Source: Struthio camelus
Taxonomy: Eukaryota; Chordata; Aves; Struthioniformes; Struthionidae
Assembly (NCBI RefSeq): GCF_040807025.1
Contig: NC_090943.1
Span: 121,099,900-121,163,899, forward strand
Direction: 5' to 3'
DNA length: 64,000 nucleotides
The notes beneath the pieces are model-generated. The model saw only the letters and a list, made by a program, of their open reading frames with translations, was not told the DNA's origin and searched no databases. Made by a program: the position numbers and the translations under genes. Below, in pieces: positions 43,001 through 53,000 of this stretch; position 1 is the first letter of the stretch; each line of letters opens with the position of its first letter.

Positions 43001-46000
43001 AAGGGTATGCTGAACACTCAATGCTACTATCATAGCTCACTTCCCCCTGTTTAGCCAAGGAGCATATGACAGCTTAAAAGCTGCGTATCCCTGATGTTTG
43101 CTACAGGCTCGACTGTGCTCCATCCCAAGCCAGGGATGAGTTCCTATCAATTTTAATTTGAAAGATTTAGAGGGTATAGAAGAATCTCATCTCATGTGTT
43201 AAGGAAAGAAGTTGACAAGAGTTCCAGATCCTCAGCGCTATTTGATATAGTCTTAAATTATACAGGGAAGGGAAACAATGACAGCAGACAATAATAGCAT
43301 TAACTGCTGAGGACAATACTCCTTCTCCATTGCTCATCTGCCACAGCTCGGCCACAGCTCTAGAGGAAAGTGCATCTGAGCCTCTCAATTTTCAAGGAGT
43401 CACCTTTAAAAGTCAGCATTTATGGAAAAATATAGTAGTAATATAGACAGTAAAGCATTTCCAAATACTAGAAAAGGGAAATAACAGATACCACAATGCA
43501 ATTGCATGCCACTGAATGCACGCTTTTTTTACTGTTGACTTACTGCACTTGTTTTTAATGCACACTACTCAAAACCTTTTCCCCATACGATAAGTCTTGT
43601 CCAAGCGAATTTTTGTGTACACGTATATGAGAACTGAAGAAAGCATTCACTGCAAACTTAATAGAGCTGAGTACACTCAAAGAAAATGGAGATTCCCTAG
43701 GGAATTATTCTTAGGGTTGATCACAGTCCTGGGGCTGGAGGGCAGGAAAAAGTTACAATACATGCTAAGCAGCAGTACAGGATTTTCCAGTTATCCAGTG
43801 TCTGCAGATCTTACCCACATACCAGAAGAATAAATGGGGGAAATCTTAACTTTTTAGAGGCTACATGCAATTCTACTAAACATCTCAGAGTCGTAACAGC
43901 ACAGTGTGTATGGATACTCAGCCAAACATTACATTTCTCATTTCAGTCATTAAGATACAGTTGTGACTTACCATATAGAGTTACAGCAAATGGCTAAGCA
44001 TGAAAATAAGCAACTTTGTATTTGCGTATGCCTAAAGATTGGTTTAAGGTTGGTTTTCATTAGCATAGTGAAAGAGAATACACCACATCTGAATGGAAAT
44101 GACACTTAAAGCTAACAAAGACAGGCAGTGTCTAAACTGCCTGCCTAACTAAAGACATAAGACTTTGACATAAGGCCTTATGCCTAACTAAAGCATAAGA
44201 CTTCCAGAAAACCCGGAAATTATGGACAGTCTGTATCTTTTAAATACATTACCAGCATGATGCTTGAAAATTAACCAAGGCAATGAACGAACACTTTACT
44301 AAGTGTTCATAAAGTATGTTCTCTAGAGGGCAAAAAGCCAGTAATGGCATGAAGTACTAAAGTTAGCTCCAGCACAGAACAGCAATACATCTACTGATGA
44401 GAGTCATTTTTCAAACAAATGTATTCTTAAAATTGTACTTACCCTTGAAAAAGGGTAGGGTAGGTAAATTTCAGGACAGACAGGACATACTGGAAAACAA
44501 ATACCAAATTAATGGACATCAAACATCCGTGGTGTTATAACATCAACAAGCAATCACAAGGGAATGAAATACAAACAGCTCCTACTAAAATAAGGAAAAA
44601 TAAAAAGACAAGACATTCTGAAAGTTTTCAATAATTTCCTCTTCCCATGCCAGAACTGCTGGATACTGCCCCAGTCACTGTGGAAACTAGTTTAGTACTA
44701 AAGTACATGAGGTATGGAGTGGATACACTGAATGATGAAGACAGGGGTTACCTGCTAAATTGCTCTCACTTACTGAGCATGCTCCATGCTTTGCACCGAG
44801 TAGAAGAGTGTTTACAGTCAAATATATATATATATATATATTTTATATATATATAAAAATATATATAAAAGCATTTATCAGTTACAGTTGTTTCATGCCA
44901 CAGAGGTGACCTTTGGCAGAATTAAGACTGAGAACTTTAACATAATCTTCTCCTCACAATTATTTTATTTCACGGACCTAAAATTCTGTTAACACAGCAT
45001 TTTGTATAAAATAAACAGTGTCTATAAAGCACTCCGGAGATGTTACGCTCTGCAGAAGTAGCCTCTGTGTCTTTGCTTTGACAGGGTCTGTGTTTATGGA
45101 TGCTCGCGTCCTTTCTGACTAGCGTCTATACATACATCTGTGAGTGTGCACATACAGATATGTAGATACATACACACACAAATATGAGGGAGAAATATGC
45201 CTTTACATATTATATCAGGATCTAACAACTTTCTGCGATGAAGTATACGAACACTGTTCCTATAAAGGAGATCATCACCTGGGGCTTCCTTGGAAGAAAG
45301 TAAAAGTACCCTACCATCCCCAGCAGGGGCCACCAGAAGTTGTCAATGGCAACAGAAGCTAAACGCTTTCATAGAGGAAACTGAGCTAAGCTTTTTGTAA
45401 GGTCCAGTTTCAGGGGGTGGGGGAGTAATGTCACTAACAAGATGACATCAATATAAGCAGAGACAAGGCATGCTGATTCATAAAATAGTCATATTACACA
45501 CACACTTGTCATTACTGGCTTTTAAATTAGTATGATGTACATGTCTGAACCCCACTTCCAGTTACACACTGCCTGGGACAACCAAAAGATCTATACTCTG
45601 GTTATTTTAACTTTTGCTACACTAAAACATACATTCAAGTTTTAAAGTGGGGTTGAGGAAGAAGGCCCTATGTCAAAGTCTTTCAACTTCCTCTCCAGTA
45701 TAGTTAAGCCAAGTGTCTTCTCCAATTCATGATACAATTTGGCAGCTATTCTGGCCGCTTTCTGTTACTAATCACTGCTCCTAACAGTCTGCCAAATAAA
45801 GTGCATTACTTCTTCCTGTGAGTTTTGCTTCATTTCTGGACTTCAGTCTACTTCTGGACATTCTTAACAGTAAACATAACTTGGAACACAAATCAGTAGC
45901 CTACATATAGAATAGAGAGATTTCACTCTGATCTCTTAAAAAAGCTGCATTTCTTCTAATTCTCTCTCAGGAAATCCATACCATGCTTGCTTCAAAAGCA

Positions 46001-48119
46001 TCTTTTCTTTCAGAAATCTGCATCAGGAACACAGACGCACTCTCTGATATATAGGACAGGAACAAGTATCTACTATATCAGGTCTTTACTTTACAATAAG
46101 AAGAAATTTCAAAGGTAAGCCTTAAAACTCAACTAAGCTCACTGGTGTCAATCTTCTTCACTGCAGTTCAGATGCCAGTGGTTTTATGTGTGACTATTTT
46201 TCACTGCAACTGACCACAGCGTCACTCTCACTGACACCAACAAATACCTGGAGAATCAAAGATGAAAAGAAAAAAAGAGAAAAAACCTCAGGCGCTTTGG
46301 GAGGGTATTCACACAGCCTATATGAGGCTTTAGGTGCTCTCTAGAACATCTGTGTCTCCCCATTGACTTTAAGGGGAATCACACTCTTAACTGACAGTCT
46401 CTGACTTAGACTGAAGTCTTACATGTATCTAACCTGAACTGGATAACATTAATAACCCTCCTCCTAGAGCGAGCAAAGAAACTAGCTCAAACTATTCGAG
46501 TTATGCATTTTTATCCACCATGTGGCTATTTCTGGCGTATTTTTCTTTCTGCTTCTGCCTAGATCTTTCAGTAATACCAACAGGCAACTAAGTTACACAG
46601 TAGAAAACATTTTTTGTCCTTAATTTACAGGTTAAACTGCCACATAGATCAGCGTAAGTTAATATTTCTTTACATATTGCTATAAAACCTTTAAGATTTT
46701 TCTCTTTGCTAGGTTCCAGGTTAACAAAACTTCTGTGAATTCTGCAGAATTCTGAAATAGCAACTGATGGTTAACAAAGAAAATCCTGTGCTCTGGCACA
46801 CAGTCAGGCCATGTGTGTATAGGAGTACACTGGAAAACAAGAGAGATCTCCAATGCCTTTGGGTTTAATGGTTGCTAGATACCTAGTAATATAGTCAACA
46901 CTACAAATATTTTCAAGACAGTATAATCTCCAGCTCTATAACTAATGTTTTATTAATTTGAATAATAAGAAATCATTCTTTTGCTCCTCCAAATACAGCA
47001 GTCTTGAAACGTATACATCACAGAAATGTAAAGATCTTGCACATGCACAAAAATGGAACTGGTAGAAAAGTCAGCTATATTCTGCATTACAATTGCAGAG
47101 TGGGATTGGCAATGGTGAGTCTTTTGAATGAAATGCTATTTTGCTAATAGCGTAGTCCTCATTTTGGATGGATTGATTAGCAGGCTTTTTCTAATCGGTA
47201 CAAAGTACACAGAAACCATGCTTCTTTTTTTGTTGTGGGTTCCTCACTTTTATCTTACCTTTACAGGCACAGACAACTGTACATCTGTAAAACCGATTAA
47301 CAGCCACTACTGTGTGTTTATGAGTCTCACTGATAGACACTTCCTGAATAAATCCCAAAAGCAGTCTGTTTCTTTGCTATTTTTAAGATTCCTCTAAATC
47401 TTTGACGGGATCTTAAATATTCCATGTCTCGTCCTTTCTTCAGGGGAGACAAGGGGAAAAAAGGCAGCAAGGCAGCACTACATAAGCAGAGCCGTAACAG
47501 CCGGCGGCAGAGTTAAGAACTGAGGAACCCGACCCTCATCTAACGCTGGTTTAGTCGCACCGCTGGGAAGAGCGGTCTCCATTTCAGCCTGGAGCTGGCA
47601 AGGAGCCTCACGCTTCAAACCCCTGCAGAAATTAGGAAGTGAGACAGGAACACTCAACCACAAGGATTTCTACAGAAAAGCAAAATAATCCTCACGGTGA
47701 GAGGCAACAGTCCTGCCATCCATTCTGTTCTACATTCCCCCCCCCCCCCCCCAAAAAAAAATAAAATAAAACAAAACAAAACCTCGTCCGCGGCCCCAGG
47801 CTGCCCCCTACACCTCTTGATGTGCGCGGCACCGCTGCCGACACGCCCAGCATGCCCGGGCTTGCCCCGGCAGCCCGGGGGAGGGCTGCGCCTCGGCGCC
47901 TCGGCGCCTCACAGCCGCGCGGGGGCGGCGGCGATCGCGGGGGCGGCGGCGGGGGGCAGCGCCATTTCGGAGGGCAGAGGCGGGCCGAGGCCGGCGGGAC
48001 CCGGCGAGGCGCCGGCCCGGGCTGTGCCCCCGCCCGCCCGCTCTTACCTTGTTAGTGAAGCAGGAGGCCAGGTAGAAGAGGCAGAAGGCGAGGCCGCCCG
48101 CCGGCCGCTTTAAATACAT
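15957..48119 (-). CDS. TMEM241: TMEM241, coding span, 13 of about 14 coding exons, 3' end missing
   Basis: Transmembrane protein 241 is related to the nucleotide-sugar transporters of the Vrg4/SLC35 type and has been reported as a Golgi UDP-GlcNAc transporter. Thirteen exons with AG acceptors and GT donors were found on the minus strand. They join without a stop into exactly 255 codons and follow the human protein exon by exon. Hydrophobic stretches lie near residues 8-21, 40-55, 71-90, 94-111, 128-142, 149-163, 185-198 and 223-236, as expected for a multipass protein. The human protein is about 296 residues, so roughly 41 C-terminal residues are missing. No exon matching that end was found between 1 and 15956, so it probably lies beyond the window edge. 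RIOK3 is transcribed divergently about 6.5 kb away. The identification is strong; the substrate is taken from the family, not seen here. Confidence 0.93.
16051..18829 (-). other. TMEM241 intron 12
   Basis: Unique, moderately AT-rich sequence. No exon, RNA gene or recognisable repeat was seen. Confidence 0.7.
18830..18899 (-). CDS. TMEM241: TMEM241 coding exon 12
   Basis: A 70-nt exon; joined peptide GDLFSALDFPFLYFYRFH then SSCCAS, nearly identical to human. The acceptor is GTCCCTCAG and the donor GTAACC; it leaves in phase 2. Confidence 0.96.
18900..20061 (-). other. TMEM241 intron 11
   Basis: Contains a 23-base T run at 19226 to 19248 and otherwise nothing recognisable. Confidence 0.7.
19226..19248. 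repeat. 23-base T homopolymer
   Basis: Run of 23 T on the plus strand (A on the transcribed TMEM241 sense strand). Confidence 0.95.
20062..20096 (-). CDS. TMEM241: TMEM241 coding exon 11
   Basis: A 35-nt exon; joined peptide SVVLLASASHPAG against human SVVLLAFASHPTG. The acceptor is TTTTTCTCCAG and the donor GTAAAG; it leaves in phase 1. Confidence 0.94.
20236..20905 (-). mobile_element. CR1 LINE fragment, 3' portion
   Basis: Typical reverse-complement CR1 text: 'ttggttgggaaggatctccg' at the 3' end, 'gatctgctggtcactcttcc' near 20750 and 'cccccaagtccttttcatta' near 20843. It is degenerate and lies just inside intron 10. Confidence 0.82.
20956..20971. repeat. 16-base G homopolymer
   Basis: Uninterrupted run of 16 G just beyond the recognisable end of the CR1 fragment. 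Confidence 0.95.
26843..26878 (-). CDS. TMEM241: TMEM241 coding exon 10
   Basis: A 36-nt exon encoding DLDQQYINYVF with split Ser codons at both edges, matching human DIDQQYLNYIFS. The acceptor is CCCTCCCAG and the donor GTAAAA. Confidence 0.94.
27111..27152. repeat. 21-bp tandem duplication
   Basis: Two adjacent copies of 'tcagtgggaac' followed by G or A and 'tatccatcc', differing at one base. Confidence 0.92.
27727..27772 (-). CDS. TMEM241: TMEM241 coding exon 9
   Basis: A 46-nt exon; joined peptide GAYKIFHKLWKPSSLS against human GAYKILQKSQKPSALS. The acceptor is CAATTACAG and the donor GTAATG; it leaves in phase 2. Confidence 0.93.
28111..28129. repeat. G-rich tract, 13 G then 5 G
   Basis: Thirteen G, one T, five G, followed by further GG/GGG runs; a candidate G-quadruplex on the plus strand. 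Confidence 0.9.
28228..28257. repeat. Perfect inverted repeat, 11-bp stem, 8-base loop
   Basis: CTAAAGACACT and AGTGTCTTTAG flank the loop TTAGACTT. It could form a hairpin on either strand. Confidence 0.9.
29822..29870 (-). CDS. TMEM241: TMEM241 coding exon 8
   Basis: A 49-nt exon reading FDLNGYLWALIHLICL plus G. It matches human FNPDGYFWAIIHLLCVG. The acceptor is TTATTGCAG and the donor GTAAGT; it leaves in phase 1. Confidence 0.95.
31125..31176 (-). CDS. TMEM241: TMEM241 coding exon 7
   Basis: A 52-nt exon reading (S)ALFLLVAAVCLPLCDTQ, matching human SALLLLAAAGCLPFNDSQ. The acceptor is CTCTTCCCCACAG and the donor GTGAGC; it ends in phase 0. This is a membrane segment. Confidence 0.94.
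32310..32465. repeat. Low-complexity C/T then A/T stretch
   Basis: Runs of C and T (C9 then T11, later T8 C8) grade into A/T-rich sequence, about 175 bases from the TMEM241 microexon. Confidence 0.85.
32640..32665 (-). CDS. TMEM241: TMEM241 coding exon 6, 26-nt microexon
   Basis: Only 26 nt, encoding QTSLLKIC plus two bases of Ser. It corresponds to human KTSPAKICS. A strong acceptor (TTTCTTTTTTACAG) and donor (GTAAGT) flank it, and its length bridges exactly the phase-0 end of exon 5 and the phase-2 entry of exon 7. Confidence 0.92.
34028..34105 (-). CDS. TMEM241: TMEM241 coding exon 5
   Basis: A 78-nt exon (26 codons) reading PIPMFLTVHNAAEVITCGFQ then KFVQKE. It matches human AIPVFLTLHNVAEVIICGYQ. 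The acceptor is GGTAG with a poor pyrimidine tract and the donor GTAATT; phase 0 at both ends. Confidence 0.94.
34106..37340 (-). other. TMEM241 intron 4
   Basis: Contains an 18-base T run at 36747 to 36764. A stretch at 36209 to 36620 is open on both strands but resembles nothing known. No exon was seen. Confidence 0.65.
36747..36764. repeat. 18-base T homopolymer
   Basis: Run of 18 T in TMEM241 intron 4. Confidence 0.95.
37341..37422 (-). CDS. TMEM241: TMEM241 coding exon 4
   Basis: An 82-nt exon; the joined peptide reads RSDILSWLPASVLFVGIIY then AGSRALSRL, close to the human sequence and covering a membrane segment. The acceptor is TTTTCACAG and the donor GTAAGAA; it ends in phase 0. Confidence 0.95.
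37423..41807 (-). other. TMEM241 intron 3
   Basis: Holds a short CR1 fragment near 40951. The remainder is unique AT-rich sequence without an exon. Confidence 0.65.
40951..41110 (-). mobile_element. Short CR1 LINE 3' fragment
   Basis: Begins 'cagaatcacagaaaag', then 'agtcatctagcccaatcccc' and 'atgttgctcagggcattgtc', the usual 3' end of CR1 read in reverse. Only about 160 bp is recognisable. Confidence 0.78.
41808..41885 (-). CDS. TMEM241: TMEM241 coding exon 3
   Basis: A 78-nt exon encoding WQTLVGGLLLHVSWKLGWVE and the following ISLCS. Its first base A completes the Gly codon from exon 2. The acceptor is TTTCTATTTCAG and the donor GTACAG; it leaves in phase 2. Confidence 0.96.
41886..44442 (-). 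other. TMEM241 intron 2
   Basis: Unique sequence, with an imperfect direct repeat of about 24 bp at 44142 to 44203. No exon or RNA gene was seen. Confidence 0.65.
44142..44203. repeat. Imperfect direct repeat
   Basis: 'tgcctaactaaagacataag' at 44142 recurs at 44181 with one base missing, both followed by 'actt'. The spacing is 39 bases. Confidence 0.88.
44443..44489 (-). CDS. TMEM241: TMEM241 coding exon 2
   Basis: A 47-nt exon reading YVLSVLKFTYPTLFQ plus GG, identical to the human peptide as remembered. The acceptor is TTTTCCAG and the donor GTAAGT; it enters in phase 0 and leaves in phase 2. Confidence 0.95.
44822..44868. repeat. (TA)n tract
   Basis: Nearly pure TA alternation of about 47 bases with short T and A interruptions; self-complementary. 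Confidence 0.92.
47737..47760. repeat. 16-base C run followed by A8
   Basis: Sixteen C then eight A, continuing into (A)nT and CAAAA units at the edge of the TMEM241 CpG island. Confidence 0.92.
48048..48119 (-). CDS. TMEM241: TMEM241 coding exon 1
   Basis: Encodes 24 residues, start Met-Tyr-Leu-Lys-Arg, ending at Thr-Asn-Lys directly before the donor GTAAGAG (phase 0). The FCLFYLASCFTNK stretch aligns with the human N-terminus. The start is the first in-frame ATG in the CpG island, although its context (C at -3, T at +4) is weak. Confidence 0.93.
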
Positions 48120-48122
48120 CTG

Positions 48123-48131
48123 TCAACGCAT
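48123..48131 (-). promoter_or_regulatory. Two-codon uORF (Met-Arg-stop) before the TMEM241 start
   Basis: The minus strand reads ATG CGT TGA CAG ATG, so a minimal upstream ORF ends three bases before the main start codon. It matters only if transcription begins upstream of 48131, as the CCAAT position suggests. Confidence 0.6.
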
Positions 48132-48480
48132 GTCCCGCCGCCGGGGGAAGGGGGGAGCGGGGCAGCGGCGGGGCGCGGAGCTGGGGGCGCCCACCCGCGC
48201 CGGCCATCACAGCGACGCGTGGCGGCGCGGCGGAGCCAATGAGCGCCGCGCACGGCCGGTGAGGCGCGGCCCCCCCTTAAAGCGGCGATGCTGCCCGTTG
48301 GGCGGGGTGGGACCCACCGCGGCGCGCGCGCGCGCGCGGGCGGCCGTTGGGCTCTCGCCCGCCGCCCGGCCCCGCGCCTCAGCCCCCCACCAGCCGCGAC
48401 CGAGGAAACTTCTGGAAAGGGCTTCGAGAAGGGGGTTTGCAGCCTTGACGGGCCTGATGGCGGTTGGTGTCACTGCAGCC

Positions 48481-49029
48481 GAGATAACTGGCGCACCGGA
48501 AGGATGAAAGGGTCTGTGAACTAATAAATAGCACTATACTGAGATTTTTATCAGCGCTTACCTGAAATGTTCGGATGAGCTCATGCCTTCACTGGGCACA
48601 AGAAATAGAGGCAACCCAAATTCATGCCAGTTTATACCACGCTAACATTCAGTCCCTCCAAAACACACACATGCCTATTTAGGCATCTGTACTGTATGAC
48701 CCTGTTGCTTAGTAGCAGGCAGCTGAGAGATTAAACCAGAGATATTATTGAAATAAATGATGCAGCTACTACAACTGCCCCCCCCCCGCTTTGTAAGTTT
48801 GCATGGAGGATGACAAAGTGCTTTTGACACCAGCTGAGAGCATCTGTCATAACATCTTAAAGCGCAGTTCAGAGGAAGTGTTACAATGCGTCTTAGGGAT
48901 GGCGTTCTGCAGTTCAGTACCTCAGAGGCTCGTCATACCTAAAACAGACTTCCGTCCAGATGTGCCGGATCGCATTGCTTAGTACTATTGTACTTAGACC
49001 ATGTATTCTCAGCTTGTAAATATATATTG
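48481..49029. other. Intergenic, nothing recognised
   Basis: The edge of the CpG island passes into AT-rich DNA. It could hold the more decayed 3' end of the leucine-rich-repeat relic, but no clear repeat unit is readable here. Confidence 0.5.
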
Positions 49030-50003
49030 CCTTGAAACACAGAAGTCATTCGCTTGTGTAAATTGAATTCCTATTCAAAATTACTTCTATCTTATTACAA
49101 TTTATCTTCAATATGTCATCCTCTATTTGTTTTATATTGTTACTGGAGAGATCTAACAGTTCCAAGTTAGCCATATTGTCAATGTAAAGTATGAGGACAA
49201 GTTTCTGAATCAGAAATGCTAGCTTAGTAATATCTATGAGTAGATCTCTGGGAAAATCACAAAAACAAATTTCAGATAAAGTGAGAACTTCCAGCTGCTC
49301 TAAACCCAAAGGAAAACAGGAGGCAATTCTGAGAGTAAATTACTGGGTAGGTCAGCCTTCCCTAACCTGCCAGCAAACAGCAGCAGTAGAATATTTTGGT
49401 GTCTGTTTTCAGGTACCAAAAAGTGTTCTAGGCTGTGTGCACTGTTGTATCTCTGTAAAATTATTATCGTGAGTCAGTAAATCATTAGGATGCTTTATGC
49501 TATCAAACGTTATGTAAATGGTTTATTTTATTATGTGACAGCGCCAGGACTTTACAATTAGGAATGGTATCAGAAATTCCTTTTGATACAGTATGGAGAG
49601 AGTTACCTGCCAGCATCAAGATACCAGGCTGAGACAGCTCAGCACACACAGACGCTAGTATCTGCAGCCTGTTATTAAAACGGTCTGAATAGGTACGTTT
49701 TTCTAAGGTGCTGAAAATATTGTTGTCCAGGTGACTCCGTCTAATTTCAGCTAAGTCAAAACAAACAGTTTTCTGTGTTCTTGAACAGGTCTGATGACAG
49801 GTCTATGAAGCTGTTCCAAGGGAGATACAGATAGAGAATGCTCTTGCTACTGCCTACCACTGAATTGTTCTGAAGGGAGAGCTGGTTTTAGGCTAAACCT
49901 GGGTATGTTAGATTGAGCCGAGTGGAGAAACAGCCCTGGCAGGAGGAGGCTGTCATTCAAGATCAGTATTTCTGTTTGTTTGGCAATACCAGAAGGAACG
50001 TTA
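49030..50003 (-). pseudogene. Leucine-rich-repeat gene relic, several frameshifts and stops
   Basis: Read on the minus strand, this stretch gives a series of leucine-rich-repeat units spread over different frames. In order they are NVPSGIAKQTEILILND near 50003, SILYLYLPWNSFIDLSSDLF near 49838, DLAEIRRSHLDNNIFSTLE near 49757, GILMLAGNSLHTVSKGI near 49627, CKVLALSHNKINHL near 49556, LPSNLLSELPPVF near 49352, LEQLEVLTLSE near 49303 and NLELLDLSSNNIKQIEDDI near 49180. The LxxLxLxxNxL spacing recurs, which chance does not explain. Stops and frame changes fall between the units, for example a stop after HNV near 49511 and a one-base shift near 49310. No splice sites rescue it. The parent gene is not identified: the first unit looks like a secreted or Toll-like LRR start, the later units like intracellular LRR proteins. 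It lies between TMEM241 and RIOK3, where the human locus has, to my knowledge, no LRR gene. Confidence 0.7.
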
Positions 50004-53000
50004 TGTAAACTGGTAGTTCGTTAGAGAAGAGGTACAAAAACACTTCAGAAAATGGAAGGACATATCCAAAGAGCAGCATAAATGCCAAAGGAATCATCAT
50101 GACTGCCTACAGTGGGAGAAGCGGGGAGGAAAATCTAACAATTTAAGCCTTTTCTTATGGATGTGGTTTTGCTTCTAATACATATGATCATGGGAATTTT
50201 TCCATTACGCTTAAAAATGCCAATCATTTTCCATGACTGTTGAAATTTGTTTCTACAGTCCAGAAGAACCTTTAGGGTTGTGTTTTTTCATGAAGAGAAA
50301 TAATGCACAGAGTAGTACCAATCTATGTCTAGGCTCTCCACGTAAATGATTGGGCTATATCACACTAGTGACAGGATGACATGCAAAGGTGGGGCCAATT
50401 TCTTTCCTGATGGTGGAACCTGGCACAGTTGCACTGAAATTAATAAAAAACAGAGACTCATACCAAAATAAAAGTGTCCACATGACAAGTGGACACCAGA
50501 ATATCTTATTTTATATTCATCTGCTCTTTCATACCAATTCAAGTTCTGTGTATTAGACAAGCCTTTTATCATAAATTTGATTCAGATATTGTTCATACCT
50601 TGCACATAATATATATATATTTTTGACACCTCTGGATACTTGAAGAGGCAATACAGAGATAGAATTTGCCTCTGCTCCCCATTTCTGACAAGATATCAAT
50701 TAACTTCAGTTAAAAATACCCAATTCAATTTATCAGCCCATTTTCCTGCCTGTGTTTAGTTATAAAGTTGAAGCTGAATGCAGATGCAATGTGATTTTCT
50801 CTGAAAATATCTTCAAAGACATTTACGAAATGAAAAGCAAAACTTCTTTATGAAGAAAAAAAAAGCCTGTCAATGGTAGAGTTGAATTTTGTATTCTTGT
50901 CCTGCTTGTTTTTTTTAATATCAGAAAGCCAGGCACATGTAACTTGTTCTTTTTGGAAAAGCTGTCATTCTTGGATTATTCTCTGCAGTCCTTGGATGAT
51001 TAAAAATAAGTGAGACCACCATCAAGAGAAATTAATGTTAGTAATTAGGGGATGTTTAATAAGACATTTTTGTGCTTTAAAAAAACCCTGCTTTTGTTAG
51101 TCTGTAATTAACTCAGGCATTTGACAAATACTAGTTAAATATTTAAAACTCTTCCTCTACTTTGCAAGGTAAGTTTCCTTTCTAGTTCTCTAAATCTCCA
51201 AGTCATTTTCCAGTAAAAATAGGGGAAAAGTCTTCTTGTTTCTATGGTAAAAAATCAGTACTTTGAAAGTGATTTTTATAAAAGCTAATAAATCTTTTGG
51301 GACTTTTTAATGTCATAAAACAGCAAAAACAGAGTAGCATTCCCCAATATCTTCAGTTGCAGCTCACACTTGAGAAAACAAGAAAGAGAACAACCATTTT
51401 GTTGATGAAAATAGCACTCATAGCATGTCTTAGCAAAAATAAATTGCTCCCTTTGTATTTAATTTTAGCTGTACTATCTGAACACTGGGTTCAACAAGTT
51501 AAAAAAGTTTGTCGTACAATATATTCAGCGAATGGCAGATACTCAACCTGAGAAATTCCTGTGCACTCTCTGCCTTCAGCAGCTCAAGAAATTTAATCAA
51601 AAGTGATTTCACAAATTGTAGCTTTTATTGCTTAACTTACACTGTTTGCGAAACTTGTTTTGCAAGCCTCCCTGGAAAAGAAAAAAAACAAGTAAAACAA
51701 ACAGAAACCAAATGTCAACAACTAGATTTCACAGCAGTTCTTATGCATGTCAATGACACATAAACTATAAATATCCTAGGGAGGCAGAGAAACAGTGAAA
51801 GACATGCCCCACCTTGCCTCGATTGCTGGGCGTTCTTTTATTAGAGGGTAGGTAAGCCGCATTCTTGCCAGTTGACATATTGGCAAGGCGCTGTCTGTGC
51901 AGTTGTCATTTCGACTTTGCTCAGGTAATTCAAGGTACAGGGTTCCCTGTGTACGTGTGCATCCTGTTTTTGGAGGACAATACAAAGCAGCATAAACAGG
52001 GAACTGAGGAGTGTAGCCTGAACCAGGGAGAGAGAGGGGAACGTAACCGGTAGCTCGGAGGCCAAATCCAGCCCACCATGATTCTTTCTAACTTGCTGCC
52101 TTAGCCTCAAAGACAAAGTCAGTGGCCAAAGCTCAACAGCTGAACAGTTCCCATTGCACCAAGGCAAATTCAAGCATTTTAGTCCATGAAACACAGCCAT
52201 ATATGATTCCTAAGGAGGTGGCCAAAAAAAGACAACAGATTTCCACTGCTGAAAGGTGTGGTCCATCTTGGCCTAAAAAGGACGCTTACATGCCGCAGTA
52301 ATGGATGCAATAGAAATGGCAAGGTAGATTATATAGCATTTCTGCTTCACAGAGCATGCGCTTAAGTGCTCTGAATATCTGTAAGCGTGTCAACTGTGTC
52401 TTTTGCAGACAAGAGTATATACTTTGCATTGTGCCACAAATTCAACCTAGAAGACTTTAACTGTAACAGAGGAAGAAGAGTTTACAGGTAACTACAAAGA
52501 CTAATGTAAGCATGTGATCAAAATACTGTTGACTTGTTATTCTAGTGAAATATCATTTTCATACATAATGTTATATTGATATCTCTCTTTGTTCTCCTTG
52601 CAGGATTTGTTATTAAAAGTGGGAGGCTTGTTCTCAGCCAAAAGTAAGATACAGCAAAATGCACAAAGAAAGGTTTGAATTATTGTAAATCACTTGGATT
52701 AAGAATGAAGATAGACATTTCTGCAGATGACTACTTTGAACTACATATTCAGTAATTGCCAAACAGCTTTGGAAATATTTCGAGTAGTCTAAAGGGAAGT
52801 TTCTGCTCCATCTAGATTTTTAACTATATTTTTATTAGGAGATGTGAATGTGAATGTGTGGCAAACAATGTTGTTTACATGTCATTTCACACGACATTTC
52901 CTCTTAATTCAATTCAGCTCTAAGCTTGATCCATTCATATAAGGGGCCATGGGATCAAGGCCTCAATCATACTATTTATGCAAGCAGGACTTGCTTTGAA

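Larger units (their letters stand above)
44490..48047 (-). other. TMEM241 intron 1
   Basis: Contains a (TA)n tract at 44822 to 44868 and, near the promoter, a 16-base C run followed by an A-rich stretch at 47737. The end close to exon 1 is part of the CpG island. Confidence 0.65.
47780..48480 (-). promoter_or_regulatory. TMEM241 CpG-island promoter
   Basis: Very GC- and CpG-rich DNA surrounds exon 1, in contrast to the AT-rich flanks. A CCAAT box lies at 48236 to 48240 and a GC box (GGGCGGGG) at 48300 to 48307, with a (GC)n run near 48320. No TATA box is placed to set a start site. From the CCAAT position, transcription on the minus strand would begin roughly at 48150 to 48190; this is inference. 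Confidence 0.75.

Noticed and set aside
47697-48524. Several open frames on both strands in the TMEM241 CpG island
   Set aside because: Compositional artefacts; only the exon 1 portion on the minus strand matches a known protein.
51841-52200. 119-codon minus-strand open frame upstream of RIOK3
   Set aside because: No similarity to any family I recognise, and no promoter or splice signals nearby.
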